A DNA stretch of 64,000 nucleotides from Siminovitchia acidinfaciens (GCF_003605385.1 NZ_QYTV02000003.1:62001-126000), one strand, 5' to 3'. Positions 9,190 to 18,928 are shown, counted from the stretch's first letter. A program made the numbers and translations. The notes: generated by a model from the sequence alone, not told the origin.

Positions 9190-9483
9190 ATGCAAACGAA
9201 ACAGACAGCGGAAAGAGATTTTATTGATGGGTGGATTTTAGAAGAGTTGATCAAAGGCAAAACAATTGAAGAAATGAATGGAACCACTTTTGTCTTTGGA
9301 AAAGAGCTGCTTACTTTAAAAAGAAATGCTGAGGGTTCGTTTGATGTTGAGCCGCTGGAAACGAAAGACATTGTTATTATACAGGAGGAAGGAAAAATGA
9401 GGATTGAGAACATGTGTGACAAATGTGGAACGGAGCATCAAACATTTAAAGAGGTAATTCAATGCTGTGAGGATATTGAATAA
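9190..9483 (+). CDS. Small uncharacterised protein between malate synthase and isocitrate lyase
   Basis: A 97-residue soluble protein that I do not recognise. The N-terminal two thirds look globular (DFIDGWILEELIKGKTIEEMNG). The C-terminus holds C76, C79, C92 and C93 (MCDKCG...IQCC), which could bind a metal. ATG 9190 is preferred to the in-frame GTG 9181 because GAGGGTGG sits 5-6 nt upstream. It has its own promoter-like region and its own copy of the palindrome, and lies 123 nt before aceA. A role in the glyoxylate shunt is inferred from position only. Confidence 0.7.
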   Translation: MQTKQTAERDFIDGWILEELIKGKTIEEMNGTTFVFGKELLTLKRNAEGSFDVEPLETKDIVIIQEEGKMRIENMCDKCGTEHQTFKEVIQCCEDIE

Positions 9484-9498
9484 TTTTTTTGGTCTATC

Positions 9499-9568
9499 TG
9501 TTATATAACATTTATCAATAAAAGAATCAGATGTACTACAGTTGGGTGTTAGATTGATTTTCAATCTA
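9499..9568 (+). promoter_or_regulatory. Perfect TGTTATATAACA palindrome and second inverted repeat upstream of aceA
   Basis: TGTTATATAACA (9499-9510) is a perfect 12-bp palindrome. A second inverted repeat, TAGATTG (9550-9556) / CAATCTA (9562-9568) with a 5-nt loop, lies about 40 bp before the aceA start. Both are candidate operator or leader elements. Confidence 0.5.
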
Positions 9569-9606
9569 CTAATAAAATATAAAAACATAGAATGGGAGAG
9601 GTTAAC

Positions 9607-10884
9607 ATGACAAGAGAAGAGAAAATCCGCCAAATCGAAGAAAGCTGGAAGGCAGACCGATGGAAGGGGATTGAAAGATCTTATTCTGCGGAAGAGGTAG
9701 AAAAGCTGCGGGGATCTGTTGTCATTGAACAGACGTTGGCACGTATGGGTGCTGAAAGACTTTGGAAATTGATCAATACGGAAGATTATATAAACGCGTT
9801 GGGAGCTTTGACAGGAAACCAGGCAATGCAGCAGGTGAAAGCAGGCCTAAAGGCTATCTATTTAAGTGGATGGCAAGTTGCTGGTGACGCCAACCTGGCA
9901 GGACAAATGTATCCGGACCAGAGCTTATACCCGGCCAATAGTGTACCGCAAGTTGTTAAACGGATTAATCAGACATTGCAGCGAGCTGATCAGATCCAGC
10001 ATCAGGAGGGAAGTGGAGATACGTATTGGTTTGCTCCGATTGTCGCAGATATGGAAGCTGGGTTTGGTGGACCTCTAAATGTATTTGAACTGACTAAGGC
10101 CATGATTGAAGCAGGTGCCGGCGGGGTGCATTTGGAAGACCAATTGGCTTCTGAGAAAAAATGCGGCCACTTGGGCGGGAAAGTTCTTCAGCCAACGCAA
10201 ACAGCGGTTCGCCACTTAATTGCAGCCAGACTTGCTGCTGACGTAATGGATGTCCCGACTGTAATCATCGCGCGAACGGACGCAAATGCAGCCAACTTGA
10301 TCACTAGTGATGTAGATCCATACGATCGTGAGTTCTTGACAGGAGAAAGAAGCCCGGAAGGATTTTACTACACAAATCCCGGACTGGATCAGGCGATTTC
10401 AAGAGGGCTTGCATATGCGCCGTATGCGGATCTCATCTGGTGTGAGACAGCTGAACCGGATATCGAAGAGGCCCGCCGTTTTGCAGAAGCGATCCATGAG
10501 AAATTCCCAGGAAAGCTGCTCGCATATAACTGTTCACCATCCTTCAACTGGAAAAGCAAGTTGAGTGATGAAGAAATTGCAAGCTTCCAACAGGAATTGG
10601 GAGAAATGGGCTATAAATTCCAGTTTGTTACACTTGCTGGCTTCCACGCCCTCAATCACAGCATGTTTGAATTGGCGCGCGGTTATAAAGAAACAGGAAT
10701 GGCCGCCTACTCTAAGCTTCAACAGGCAGAATTTGATTCTGAGCGAGACGGTTACACAGCTACACGTCACCAGCGCGAAGTTGGAACCGGCTACTTTGAT
10801 GAAGTATCAATGGTCATTTCCGGAGGAACATCTTCTACCACTGCATTGACAGGATCTACAGAGGAGGAGCAGTTCCAGCAATAG
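9607..10884 (+). CDS. aceA: Isocitrate lyase
   Basis: A 425-residue enzyme that splits isocitrate into glyoxylate and succinate, the first step of the glyoxylate shunt. The catalytic loop KKCGH is present at 184-188 and the Mg-binding region is intact ([20 protein letters not shown]). ATG 9607 follows GGGAGAGG; an in-frame ATG at 9592 lies upstream of that site and is unlikely. The C-terminal tail is rich in Ser, Thr and Glu. It is followed by a strong terminator. Confidence 0.96.
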   Translation: MTREEKIRQIEESWKADRWKGIERSYSAEEVEKLRGSVVIEQTLARMGAERLWKLINTEDYINALGALTGNQAMQQVKAGLKAIYLSGWQVAGDANLAGQMYPDQSLYPANSVPQVVKRINQTLQRADQIQHQEGSGDTYWFAPIVADMEAGFGGPLNVFELTKAMIEAGAGGVHLEDQLASEKKCGHLGGKVLQPTQTAVRHLIAARLAADVMDVPTVIIARTDANAANLITSDVDPYDREFLTGERSPEGFYYTNPGLDQAISRGLAYAPYADLIWCETAEPDIEEARRFAEAIHEKFPGKLLAYNCSPSFNWKSKLSDEEIASFQQELGEMGYKFQFVTLAGFHALNHSMFELARGYKETGMAAYSKLQQAEFDSERDGYTATRHQREVGTGYFDEVSMVISGGTSSTTALTGSTEEEQFQQ

Positions 10885-10901
10885 TAAATGAAAATAAAAG
10901 G

Positions 10902-10938
10902 ACCTCATTGGGAGAATGATCTCCTCAATGAGGTTTTT
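10902..10938 (+). terminator. Terminator after aceA
   Basis: ACCTCATTG (10902-10910) pairs perfectly with CAATGAGGT (10926-10934), followed by TTTTT. Confidence 0.85.
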
Positions 10939-11267
10939 GAGTGGAGATAAAATATTTTTGTCTAATTTATTGAAAACCTTGAAAAATACTGCTGTTGATT
11001 TTACAGATTAACCTTAAAAGGTAGTTAATAACAGCTCTTCTGACATATAAAGTTCCTTCAATTGGTGAATTGGCCTATTTATGCAACAAAAGCAATTTAC
11101 GGTGAACTTCAACCCCACTGTGAATATGATGCATCTTGGATTGTGGGCCTGTTTCTTTTTGTTTTGATAAAAATGCCTTTGGATAATATTTTTCCTTTTC
11201 GGACGACAAATGAAAACCTCGACACCAAATTCAGCGCCATCCACACAAGGTCAGGTAAAAAGTCACC
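10939..11267. other. Intergenic region between aceA and the rib leader
   Basis: About 330 bp with only short overlapping ORFs on both strands. None has a convincing ribosome binding site or a recognisable product, so I see no gene here. Confidence 0.5.
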
Positions 11268-11295
11268 TTTGAATTTTCTTCATTTATGATATAAT
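11268..11295 (+). promoter_or_regulatory. Promoter of the rib operon
   Basis: An extended -10 box, TGATATAAT (11287-11295), with a TTTGAA/TTGAAT -35-like hexamer 15-16 nt upstream, sits about 20 bp before the FMN riboswitch. Confidence 0.65.
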
Positions 11296-11311
11296 ACAAG
11301 CATTCGAATAG

Positions 11312-11455
11312 TTTTTCCTTCGGGGCAGGGTGGAAATCCCGACCGGCGGTGATGAGACATATGTCTCTTAGTCCGTGACCCGGCTCGGAAACGAGCCGGT
11401 GGATTTGGTGAAATTCCAAAGCCGACAGTGAAAGTCTGGATGGGAGAAGGAAAAA
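11312..11455 (+). ncRNA. FMN riboswitch (RFN element)
   Basis: The conserved RFN sequences appear in order: CTTCGGGGCAGGGTG, AATCCCGACCGGCGGTGAT, AGTCCGTGACCC, an extended CGGCTC/GAGCCG variable stem, GGTGAAATTCCAAAGCCGACAG, and the closing GGATGGGAGAAGG that pairs with the 5' CCTTC. FMN binding in this class promotes the downstream terminator and lowers transcription of riboflavin genes. It lies about 160 nt upstream of ribD with a terminator between, the standard arrangement. Confidence 0.96.
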
Positions 11456-11559
11456 GGCGTCAGCTTGAACCATGCATTTTAAGCATGCTTATTTCTGATC
11501 GGCAATTCTCTGTATTGCCGCAGGATTTCACGACGCTTATTTAACATTGCTGTTTTTGC

Positions 11560-11588
11560 GCCCCGAAACGTTGTTTCGGGGCTTTTTT
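11560..11588 (+). terminator. Riboswitch-controlled leader terminator
   Basis: GCCCCGAAAC (11560-11569) pairs with GTTTCGGGGC (11573-11582), followed by TTTTTT. It lies between the FMN riboswitch and the ribD ribosome binding site, and is the expression platform. Confidence 0.9.
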
Positions 11589-11612
11589 CCGTCGAAATTG
11601 AAAGGAGGCACT

Positions 11613-12710
11613 ATGGGAGACAAACAATTTTATATGAATTTGGCCTTACAACTGGCGAATTCTGTTGTCGGGCAAACAAGTCCTAATCCGACAGTTGGCT
11701 GTGTCGTTGTCAAAAACGGGAGGATTCTCGGCATGGGTGCTCATATGAAGGCAGGTGAGCCGCATGCTGAAGTCAATGCATTGATCCAGGCGGGTGATGA
11801 AGCCGAGGGTGCGGACCTATATGTCACACTTGAACCCTGTTCGCATACGGGCAGGACGCCGCCGTGCGCTGATTTGGTCATAGAAAAAAAAATCAGCCGC
11901 GTTTATATTGCGAGTCTTGACCCCAATCCGATTGTTGCCGGAAATGGAGTGGCAAAGCTTCGGGATGCCGGAATATCAGTGGACTTTGGAATTTGCGAAC
12001 AACAAGCCAGAGATCTGAACAAATGTTATTTTCATTTTATGAAGACAAGGAAACCATACGTTACATTAAAAACCGCTGCAACTTTTGACGGAAAGACAGC
12101 GGCTTCAAGCGGAGACAGCAAATGGATCACTTCTGAAGATGCGAGATTGGATGTCCATCGATATCGGAATCGCCACGATGCGATATTGGTCGGCGTCAAT
12201 ACAGTGATTCATGACAATCCCCAACTTACAACCCGATTGCCCCAGGGTGGAAAAAATCCCATTCGAATTGTTTTAGACACTCATTTGAATATTCCAATAC
12301 GATCTAATTTATTAAATGACAAGACCGCAACCACAATCGTTGTGTGTGGAAGGCAGGCAGATAAAGAAAAACGTGCTGCAATTGAGCAAAAAGGTGTTCA
12401 AGTGAAAATGATGACTGGAGATACAATTGAAATTGAACCGCTCCTGAACTGGCTTGGAGAGGAACAGATCCTTTCGGTCTTTGTCGAAGGTGGCGGCGCA
12501 GTCCATTCCTCTTTCGTAGAGGCTGGGTGTTTTCAGGAAATTGTCATGTACATGGCACCAAAGCTGTTGAATGACAGGGAAGGAACGCAAGCTTTTTCAG
12601 GCATGCCCAAACAGTTGATGAAAGACAGTATTCCCTTGGCGTTTAAATCAGTCGAGCAAATCGGTCCGGACATAAAAATTGTTGCCGAACCGATGGAAAG
12701 GAGAGAATAA
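11613..12710 (+). CDS. ribD: Bifunctional diaminohydroxyphosphoribosylaminopyrimidine deaminase / 5-amino-6-(5-phosphoribosylamino)uracil reductase
   Basis: A 365-residue bifunctional enzyme for the second and third steps of riboflavin synthesis. The N-terminal deaminase has the zinc site H51-A-E53 with C76 and C85 (EPCSHTGRTPPC); the C-terminal reductase (from about residue 148) has the DGKTAA and SKWITSEDAR motifs. AAAGGAGG precedes ATG 11613; earlier in-frame starts fall inside the leader terminator. It is the first gene of ribD-ribE-ribAB-ribH, and its stop TAA directly touches the ribE ATG. Confidence 0.96.
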   Translation: MGDKQFYMNLALQLANSVVGQTSPNPTVGCVVVKNGRILGMGAHMKAGEPHAEVNALIQAGDEAEGADLYVTLEPCSHTGRTPPCADLVIEKKISRVYIASLDPNPIVAGNGVAKLRDAGISVDFGICEQQARDLNKCYFHFMKTRKPYVTLKTAATFDGKTAASSGDSKWITSEDARLDVHRYRNRHDAILVGVNTVIHDNPQLTTRLPQGGKNPIRIVLDTHLNIPIRSNLLNDKTATTIVVCGRQADKEKRAAIEQKGVQVKMMTGDTIEIEPLLNWLGEEQILSVFVEGGGAVHSSFVEAGCFQEIVMYMAPKLLNDREGTQAFSGMPKQLMKDSIPLAFKSVEQIGPDIKIVAEPMERRE

Positions 12711-13358
12711 ATGTTTACAGGCATCGTAGAAGAAGTTGGTACAGTTTTACGGATCGACCGGAAAGCAAAATCCTTCACCATTCATATTCAGGCACAAAGA
12801 ATTCTGGAAGACGTAAATTTGGGTGACAGCATTGCAGTAAACGGTGTTTGCTTGACAGTGACGGAGTTCACCCGCTCATCCTTTCAGGCTGATGTTATGC
12901 CGGAAACCTTCAAGGCCACCTCGCTCAGCATGCTTTCTTCTGGATCAAAGGTGAACTTGGAGCGTGCGATGGCCGCGAATGGCAGGTTCGGAGGCCACTT
13001 TGTCAGCGGCCATATAGATGGTACCGGTACGCTATTAGATAAAAAAAGAGTGGAAAATGCTCTTTATATGACAATCCAAATACCCGAGCAATTCAAGGTG
13101 TTTGTCCTGGAAAAAGGATCGATTGCAATCGACGGCACTTCACTGACCATTTTTGAAACAGAAGGTGAAAAAATAACGATATCCCTCGTCCCGCACACTC
13201 AAAATGAAACAATACTTGCCGGGAAAAATGTCGGTGATCCAGTAAATCTCGAATTCGATATGCTCGCAAAATATATTCATCGCATGGTGGGGAACCGCGA
13301 AGGAGAAAAAAAAGAAATAACAATGGGGCTGCTTACGGAAAATGGCTTCATTGAATAA
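12711..13358 (+). CDS. ribE: Riboflavin synthase alpha subunit
   Basis: A 215-residue protein with two similar lumazine-binding barrels: MFTGIVEEVG at 1-10 with VNGVCLTV, and a second starting near 98 (HIDGTG, IDGTSLTIF). It dismutates two 6,7-dimethyl-8-ribityllumazine molecules to riboflavin. The start touches the ribD stop, so translation is likely coupled, with GAAAGGAGAG inside the ribD end. Confidence 0.95.
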   Translation: MFTGIVEEVGTVLRIDRKAKSFTIHIQAQRILEDVNLGDSIAVNGVCLTVTEFTRSSFQADVMPETFKATSLSMLSSGSKVNLERAMAANGRFGGHFVSGHIDGTGTLLDKKRVENALYMTIQIPEQFKVFVLEKGSIAIDGTSLTIFETEGEKITISLVPHTQNETILAGKNVGDPVNLEFDMLAKYIHRMVGNREGEKKEITMGLLTENGFIE

Positions 13359-13379
13359 AATTACGTAAGGGGTGACAAC

Positions 13380-14573
13380 ATGTTTGATTCAATCGAAAAA
13401 GCGCTCGAGGATCTAAAGAACGGAAAAGTAATTATTGTTACGGATGATGAAGACAGGGAAAATGAGGGTGATTTTGTTGCACTTGCCGAGAAAGCAACTC
13501 CTGAAGTGATTAATTTCATGGCAAAAGAAGGCAGAGGATTAATATGCGTTCCTATTACAGAAAAGAAAGCCAGGGAATTGGAATTATCCAAGATGGCTGA
13601 TAAAAACACCGACCCTCTAGGGACTGCATTCACCGTGAGCATCGACTATAAAGACTCACATACCGGTATCAGCGCATATGAGCGTTCAGAAACAATCCTA
13701 GAGATGATGGGCGATGGAGCAAAGCCTGAAGACTTTAAACGACCGGGACATATCTTTCCCCTCATTGCGAAAGAGGGAGGAGTTCTGAAAAGGCCAGGCC
13801 ATACCGAAGCTGCCGTCGATCTAGCCCTCCTTTGCGGTGCAAAGCCTGCGGGAGTGATTTGTGAAATTATGAAAGATGACGGTACAATGGCACGCACTCC
13901 TGATTTAATGGAGATAGCAAAAAAATACGGTCTCTCGATGATTACAATTAAAGACCTGATTCTATATAGAAGCTCCAAGGAGACGCTTGTCAAAAGGGAA
14001 GCGGAAGCCTTTTTACCGACAGAATTCGGTGATTTTAAAATTATTGCTTATTCAAACGTTCTTGATGATAAAGAACATTTGGCCATTGTAAAAGGCGAAG
14101 TTGGACCTGATACGCCTGTAATGGTTCGGATGCATTCCGAGTGCCTGACAGGGGACATATTCGGCTCGTGCCGATGCGATTGCGGTCCACAGCTGCAATC
14201 TGCGTTAAGGCGGATTGACGAAGAGGGAACGGGTGTCCTGCTCTACTTGCGTCAAGAGGGAAGAGGTATAGGGCTTATCAATAAGTTAAAAGCGTACAAG
14301 CTGCAGGAAGAAGGTTTTGATACGGTGGAAGCTAATGAAAAACTCGGATTTCCAGCTGATCTCCGCGACTTTAAAATCGGGGCCCAGATTCTAAAAGAAT
14401 TTGGAGTCAATAAAGTCAAACTGTTGACAAACAATCCAAGAAAGGTTTCCAGCCTGGAGGACTTCGGGTTTGAAGTGACTGAGAGACTTCCTATTCAGCT
14501 TCCGTTTAAGAGTGAGAACGAAAGATATTTAAAAACGAAAGCGGAAAAACTGGGGCATATGCTGAAATTTTAA
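13380..14573 (+). CDS. ribAB: Bifunctional 3,4-dihydroxy-2-butanone 4-phosphate synthase / GTP cyclohydrolase II
   Basis: 397 residues. The first 200 form DHBP synthase ([24 protein letters not shown]); the rest forms GTP cyclohydrolase II, with zinc ligands C255, C266 and C268 and the [10 protein letters not shown] motif. It supplies both precursors of lumazine. It follows ribE by 21 nt with a GGGGTG ribosome binding site in the same operon. Confidence 0.96.
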   Translation: MFDSIEKALEDLKNGKVIIVTDDEDRENEGDFVALAEKATPEVINFMAKEGRGLICVPITEKKARELELSKMADKNTDPLGTAFTVSIDYKDSHTGISAYERSETILEMMGDGAKPEDFKRPGHIFPLIAKEGGVLKRPGHTEAAVDLALLCGAKPAGVICEIMKDDGTMARTPDLMEIAKKYGLSMITIKDLILYRSSKETLVKREAEAFLPTEFGDFKIIAYSNVLDDKEHLAIVKGEVGPDTPVMVRMHSECLTGDIFGSCRCDCGPQLQSALRRIDEEGTGVLLYLRQEGRGIGLINKLKAYKLQEEGFDTVEANEKLGFPADLRDFKIGAQILKEFGVNKVKLLTNNPRKVSSLEDFGFEVTERLPIQLPFKSENERYLKTKAEKLGHMLKF

Positions 14574-14594
14574 AAAATAGAGGAGAGATAAGAT

Positions 14595-15065
14595 ATGAGT
14601 AGAGTTTTTGAAGGGAATTTAGTTGGTACAGGCCTAAAAATCGGTATTGTTGTTGGCAGATTTAACGAATTTATTACTGGAAAGCTCCTTTCCGGCGCAA
14701 TGGACGCCTTGAAGCGCCATGGCGTTTCGGAAGATGATGTGACAGTTGCATGGGTGCCGGGTGCATTTGAAATTCCACTAACTGCCAAAAAAATGGCAGA
14801 AACGAATGAGTATGATGCAATTATTACGTTGGGAACTGTAATACGCGGCGCGACTCCGCATTTTGATTATGTTTGCAACGAAGCTGCAAAAGGAGCGGCA
14901 AATGTTGCACTACAATCAGGAATTCCTGTTATTTTCGGCGTATTGACGACCGATACAATTGAGCAAGCGATTGAACGAGCTGGAACAAAAGCTGGCAACA
15001 AAGGCTGGGAATCAGCTGTCGGAGCAATAGAGATGGCCAATTTATATCGGGCGATGAATGCGTAA
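14595..15065 (+). CDS. ribH: 6,7-dimethyl-8-ribityllumazine synthase
   Basis: A 156-residue beta subunit that forms lumazine from the two ribAB-derived branches and assembles into icosahedral shells in Bacillus. Signature parts are [35 protein letters not shown] and [11 protein letters not shown]. It is the last gene of the rib operon and is followed at once by a strong terminator. Confidence 0.96.
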   Translation: MSRVFEGNLVGTGLKIGIVVGRFNEFITGKLLSGAMDALKRHGVSEDDVTVAWVPGAFEIPLTAKKMAETNEYDAIITLGTVIRGATPHFDYVCNEAAKGAANVALQSGIPVIFGVLTTDTIEQAIERAGTKAGNKGWESAVGAIEMANLYRAMNA

Positions 15066-15075
15066 TATATAAAAA

Positions 15076-15117
15076 ACGTCCTGAAAATCAGCAAAAAATG
15101 ATTTTCAGGACGTTTTT
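15076..15117 (+). terminator. Terminator of the rib operon
   Basis: ACGTCCTGAAAATCA (15076-15090) pairs perfectly with TGATTTTCAGGACGT (15099-15113), followed by a T run. Confidence 0.92.
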
Positions 15118-15316
15118 CATTTGTAAGATGGAGCGTGCCGTTCACGCTTTTGTGTTAAAAGGGGGGAGCATTCATTCAGGGTTTTGTTAAAAAAGCACAA
15201 ATGATCTGTTGGTGTCCATTGTTGCGGAATACATCAAACATCGTTCACCGACCCGCCCCTTAGAAAAATATCCGCCCTAGTTTAATAACAGAGCATTTTG
15301 AACAGCCGCTTTCACC

Positions 15317-17407
15317 TTATTTATCATCTTTCATTGCTGCTTTCAATGCATCGGCCAAGCTGTTTCCAAAGCTTTCATCATTGGAATATTTTTTTAGAAG
15401 CTGCCGTTCTTCTCTTTTGTTGACAGCCTTTTTCCGGTTTTCCGCTTTTTCCACAAGGTTGCACGGGCGGCATTGGAAATACATGCCTGCTTTTCCTTTA
15501 TGGATTTCCACTTTTTTATGGCATTGCGGACAGCGGCGGTTAGAGAGTTTCGGATCTTTTCTTCTTCGGAAATTGCACTCTCTGTTTGAGCAAACAAGTA
15601 CCCGTCCGTCTCTGCCTTTGATTTCTTTCATAAGAGAACTGCATTCCGGGCATTTGGTGCCAGTAATGTTGTGGGCTTTATAAGACTTGTCGCTCGTCTT
15701 GACTTCGTTCACAAGACGCTTTGTCTGTTTCCGGATATTTTGTAAAAACTGATCTGGATTCCCTTTTTCACGGGCAATTGCTTCGAGTTCAGCTTCCCAT
15801 TTGGCAGTCAATTCCGGAGATTTCAGCTCATCATTTACCAGATCGATCAGCTGCTTTCCTTTTGGGGTAGGGAAAAGGCGGTTATCCACACGGTCTATCA
15901 CTTGGGAGCTGAGAAGTTTCTCGATAATATCAGCTCTTGTAGCAGGTGTACCCAGTCCATATTTTTCCATTCTGGCCAAGAGGTCTGATTCAGTGAATCT
16001 AGGAGGAGCCTCAGTCAGATGATCCTGTAATCGACTGCCTTCAATCTTAATTTTTTGGCCAGGCTTTAAGTGCTGAAGTGATTTAACGTTTCTTTCTGTA
16101 TCCTGCTGTTTGGTTAACACTTTGAAACCTTCCTCTATGACAGTTGTTTCTTTTGCTAGGAATGTTTCGCCAGACGCTTCAACTGTAACACGAAGTGTTT
16201 CATATTTATATGCTGGATAAAAAAGCGTAAGGAATCGTTTTGCAATCAAATCAAACAGCTTCATCTCATCCGGAGAAAGATCGCCCAGTCTCACAGGTTG
16301 TTCCGTCGGAATGATAGCGTGATGATCAGTAACTTTTTGGTTGTTGAAAACACGAGGCGCAAGCACTTTCACTTTCTGTTTGAGTACAGGCTGCACTTCA
16401 TCTTTGTATGCAGCACGCAGCGCTTGTAATCTGTCTGCCATCGTAGCTGTCAGGTCAGTTGTCAAATATCTTGAGTCTGTCCTGGGGTACGTAACAACTT
16501 TATGATATTCGTATAAACCTTGGAGGACATTTGATGTTTTCTTGGCTGAAAAACCAAATCGTCGGTTCGCATCCCTTTGAAGTTCTGTCAGATCATAAGG
16601 GAGAGGCTGCTGTTCAGATTTTTCCTTTCGGTCGACTGCTTTAATCACTGCTTCTTGACTAGCGGCTTTATCGACAATCCCTTGCGCTTTTTCCTTTGAA
16701 AAAATCCTTTTTTCTCCTCTATTCTCCCATTCGGCTTCAAGGCTGCCAGCTCTTATATGAACTGTCCAATATTCTTTCGGTACAAAGGACTGAATCTCTT
16801 TTTCCTGTTTGATGATCATTCCGAGCGTTGGGGTTTGAACCCGCCCAGCCGAGAGGGGATCATCGAACTTCGTTGTCAAGGCCCTTGTCACATTTAAACC
16901 GATAAGCCAATCGGCTTCGGCTCTGCAAACAGCAGATTGATATAAAGCATCATATTGTTTGGCCGGCTTTAACTGCCGGAATCCTTCTTTGACTGCCCGG
17001 TCAGTATAAGAAGAAATCCAAAGTCGTTTTACAGGCTTTTTCCAGCGAATTTTCTTAATGATCCAGCGGGCGACCAGTTCACCTTCACGTCCGGCATCAG
17101 TCGCAATGATCAAATCTTTAATATCGTTTCTTTTTGCCAGCTGTTCAATCCCTTTGTATTGTGGGAATGTTTGCTTAATCACTTTTAATTCCATTTTTTC
17201 AGGAATGATAGGCAAATCTTCCATTTTCCATGTCTTATATTTATGATCATAGTCTTCTGGCATTTTCAGTTCAATCAAATGTCCCAAAGCCCATGTAATG
17301 ATATATTGCGGTCCCTCGATGTAATGCTTCTTTTTTGATGTGCACCCGAGAACTTTTGCAAGATCTCTGGCCACACTCGGCTTTTCAGCCAGTACTAAAG
17401 ATTTCAA
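15317..17407 (-). CDS. topB: DNA topoisomerase III
   Basis: A 696-residue type IA topoisomerase. The TOPRIM domain is at the N-terminus (LVLAEKPSVARDLAKVLG, DLIIATDAGREGE), the active-site tyrosine is Y307 in VVTYPRTDSRYL, and the C-terminus carries Cys4 zinc-ribbon motifs (CPEC...CNF, then CPQC...CRPC) near 590-660. It decatenates or resolves DNA intermediates. The start is TTG (17405-17407) with GAAGGGAG upstream; no better start is in frame. It is monocistronic, and no clear terminator was seen downstream. Confidence 0.93.
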   Translation of the reverse strand: MKSLVLAEKPSVARDLAKVLGCTSKKKHYIEGPQYIITWALGHLIELKMPEDYDHKYKTWKMEDLPIIPEKMELKVIKQTFPQYKGIEQLAKRNDIKDLIIATDAGREGELVARWIIKKIRWKKPVKRLWISSYTDRAVKEGFRQLKPAKQYDALYQSAVCRAEADWLIGLNVTRALTTKFDDPLSAGRVQTPTLGMIIKQEKEIQSFVPKEYWTVHIRAGSLEAEWENRGEKRIFSKEKAQGIVDKAASQEAVIKAVDRKEKSEQQPLPYDLTELQRDANRRFGFSAKKTSNVLQGLYEYHKVVTYPRTDSRYLTTDLTATMADRLQALRAAYKDEVQPVLKQKVKVLAPRVFNNQKVTDHHAIIPTEQPVRLGDLSPDEMKLFDLIAKRFLTLFYPAYKYETLRVTVEASGETFLAKETTVIEEGFKVLTKQQDTERNVKSLQHLKPGQKIKIEGSRLQDHLTEAPPRFTESDLLARMEKYGLGTPATRADIIEKLLSSQVIDRVDNRLFPTPKGKQLIDLVNDELKSPELTAKWEAELEAIAREKGNPDQFLQNIRKQTKRLVNEVKTSDKSYKAHNITGTKCPECSSLMKEIKGRDGRVLVCSNRECNFRRRKDPKLSNRRCPQCHKKVEIHKGKAGMYFQCRPCNLVEKAENRKKAVNKREERQLLKKYSNDESFGNSLADALKAAMKDDK

Positions 17408-17578
17408 TTACTAAACTCCCTTCGCGCTGCATCTTCTGTCTATAATATCATAGCGGAATGTGTATAAAACTAAAAATGATTGATAACATATGGCGCTTGC
17501 CCAAACATAATCTGACAACCTGAATAATTTATTGTGTAGGGATTTTTCCTTATTTCCAATTTCAGGAGGTGAAGGTTT

Positions 17579-17716
17579 ATGTTCTTTGGCGGATGTGGCT
17601 TCGGTTGTGGCGGCTACGGAGGCTATGGCTATGGAGGTTACGGCTACGGGAGAGGTTTCGCGTTAATCGTAGTGTTGTTTATTTTATTAATCATTGTGGG
17701 CGCATGCTGGTTGTAA
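17579..17716 (+). CDS. YjcZ-family sporulation-associated peptide
   Basis: A 45-residue peptide: a Gly/Tyr/Cys-rich head ([17 protein letters not shown]) followed by one hydrophobic segment, [17 protein letters not shown]. This tail is the signature of the small YjcZ family found in spore formers. AGGAGGTGA lies just upstream of the ATG. Two paralogues sit near prsA (37.9 and 38.1 kb). Function is unknown; family members are linked to spores. Confidence 0.85.
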   Translation: MFFGGCGFGCGGYGGYGYGGYGYGRGFALIVVLFILLIIVGACWL

Positions 17717-17725
17717 TCAAACGAG

Positions 17726-17754
17726 AAAAGAGCGGACTTCTCCGCTCTTTTTCC
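17726..17754. terminator. Bidirectional terminator
   Basis: AAAAGAGCGGA and TCCGCTCTTTT pair around CTTC, serving the YjcZ gene (+) and the histidine kinase (-). Confidence 0.88.
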
Positions 17755-17770
17755 GTTTGATGGCTTGGGG

Positions 17771-18910
17771 CTAACTATCATCTTCTTTTAGTTCCGGTGC
17801 AGGGAGTATGATTGTAAATGTTGTCCATTCTTCAGTGGAACTGCATAATAATTGCCCCTGATGCTTTTCAATGATTTGTCTGGAAACATAAAGACCAAGA
17901 CCTGTACCTGTTTTTTTGGTAGTTACAAATGGTTCGAAAATGTCTTTGATCAAGGAATCGGGTATTTTCGGCCCGGTATTTGACGCTTCGAGATAAATGG
18001 AGTCGCCTTTCCGGTAACCTTTAATATGTATAACTGACTCTGTATCAGTGGCAACCATGACTTCAATTGCGTTGAAAATGATATTAATAATGACTTGGCG
18101 CACTTCTTCTTGAATGCCTTTTACATATAGGTCGTCTTCTAATTCTTGCTGAAGGGATACTTTTAATTCCAGCAATCGCGGATACACGAAAGATGCCACT
18201 TGTTCAACAAGTTCATTCAAGGAAAAAATGACTTCTTCCTGATTCACTTCCTGCTTTTTGGAAAGCATTAAAAATTGAGTGATTCTAAATTTCAATTGAT
18301 CGAGTTCCGATGAAATAATATCCATGTAGGGAAGATCTGGATATTCAGCACGCAGTAGCTGAACAAATCCTTGAACGGTTGTCAACGGGTTTCTGAATTC
18401 ATGGACGAAGCTCGATGTCATTTGTCCGAGCAAAGTCAGGCGATCTTCATGGCTTGAATGAATATGCCGGTTTTCCTCTTCCATCAACTGTTCTTTCAGT
18501 GCATTAAAATGCGTAACGGCATAATAGGAAAAGTGATCAAAGATATAGGATAGCTGCTTGGAAAAGCTGTTTAGTTTCTCATGTTCAGCAGGAAATTGGT
18601 ATAATTGCTCACAAATGATATTTTTTGCCATGTTAATGTTATAGACTAATAGCTCAATACCCGAGTTTTCTCTTATTTTTATTTTCGCCATTTCTTGAGC
18701 ATTGGTCTGTAAATAGCTTTGCAGATCCACTTTAGGCAGTGAGAGTGCATGCATTGCTATTTTATATATAAATTGCCCCTTCTTGTCCATATTCTCTTGG
18801 TGGGACTGTAATTGGACAGGAGGATTCATCGCTTTTTCTTTCCATTTTTCGAGGAAATTTGATCTTTTTTGTTGAAGATAAGAAATTACCTCGTCCGTAA
18901 GCTGGTCCAT
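17771..18910 (-). CDS. Soluble sporulation-type sensor histidine kinase
   Basis: 379 residues with no transmembrane segment. The N-terminal 150 residues are all-helical (LQQKRSNFLEKWKEKAM...), resembling the non-haem globin-like sensors of some Bacillus kinases and RsbR-type proteins. The dimerisation box has H170 in SFVHEFRNPLTTVQGF, followed by an HATPase with N box (NIIFNAIEVM), G1 (NTGPKIPDSL) and G2 (GTGLGLYV). No response regulator is adjacent, so it may feed a shared relay such as Spo0F; that is inference. Start M is chosen at 18910 because GGAGGTGA lies 8 nt upstream; the in-frame ATG at 18928 overlaps that site. A TATAAT box lies just upstream. Confidence 0.85.
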   Translation of the reverse strand: MDQLTDEVISYLQQKRSNFLEKWKEKAMNPPVQLQSHQENMDKKGQFIYKIAMHALSLPKVDLQSYLQTNAQEMAKIKIRENSGIELLVYNINMAKNIICEQLYQFPAEHEKLNSFSKQLSYIFDHFSYYAVTHFNALKEQLMEEENRHIHSSHEDRLTLLGQMTSSFVHEFRNPLTTVQGFVQLLRAEYPDLPYMDIISSELDQLKFRITQFLMLSKKQEVNQEEVIFSLNELVEQVASFVYPRLLELKVSLQQELEDDLYVKGIQEEVRQVIINIIFNAIEVMVATDTESVIHIKGYRKGDSIYLEASNTGPKIPDSLIKDIFEPFVTTKKTGTGLGLYVSRQIIEKHQGQLLCSSTEEWTTFTIILPAPELKEDDS

Positions 18911-18928
18911 ACCAACACTCACCTCCAT

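Noticed and set aside
11062-11289. 75-codon ORF upstream of the rib leader
   Set aside because: No good start signal, overlaps the rib promoter, and shows no family features.
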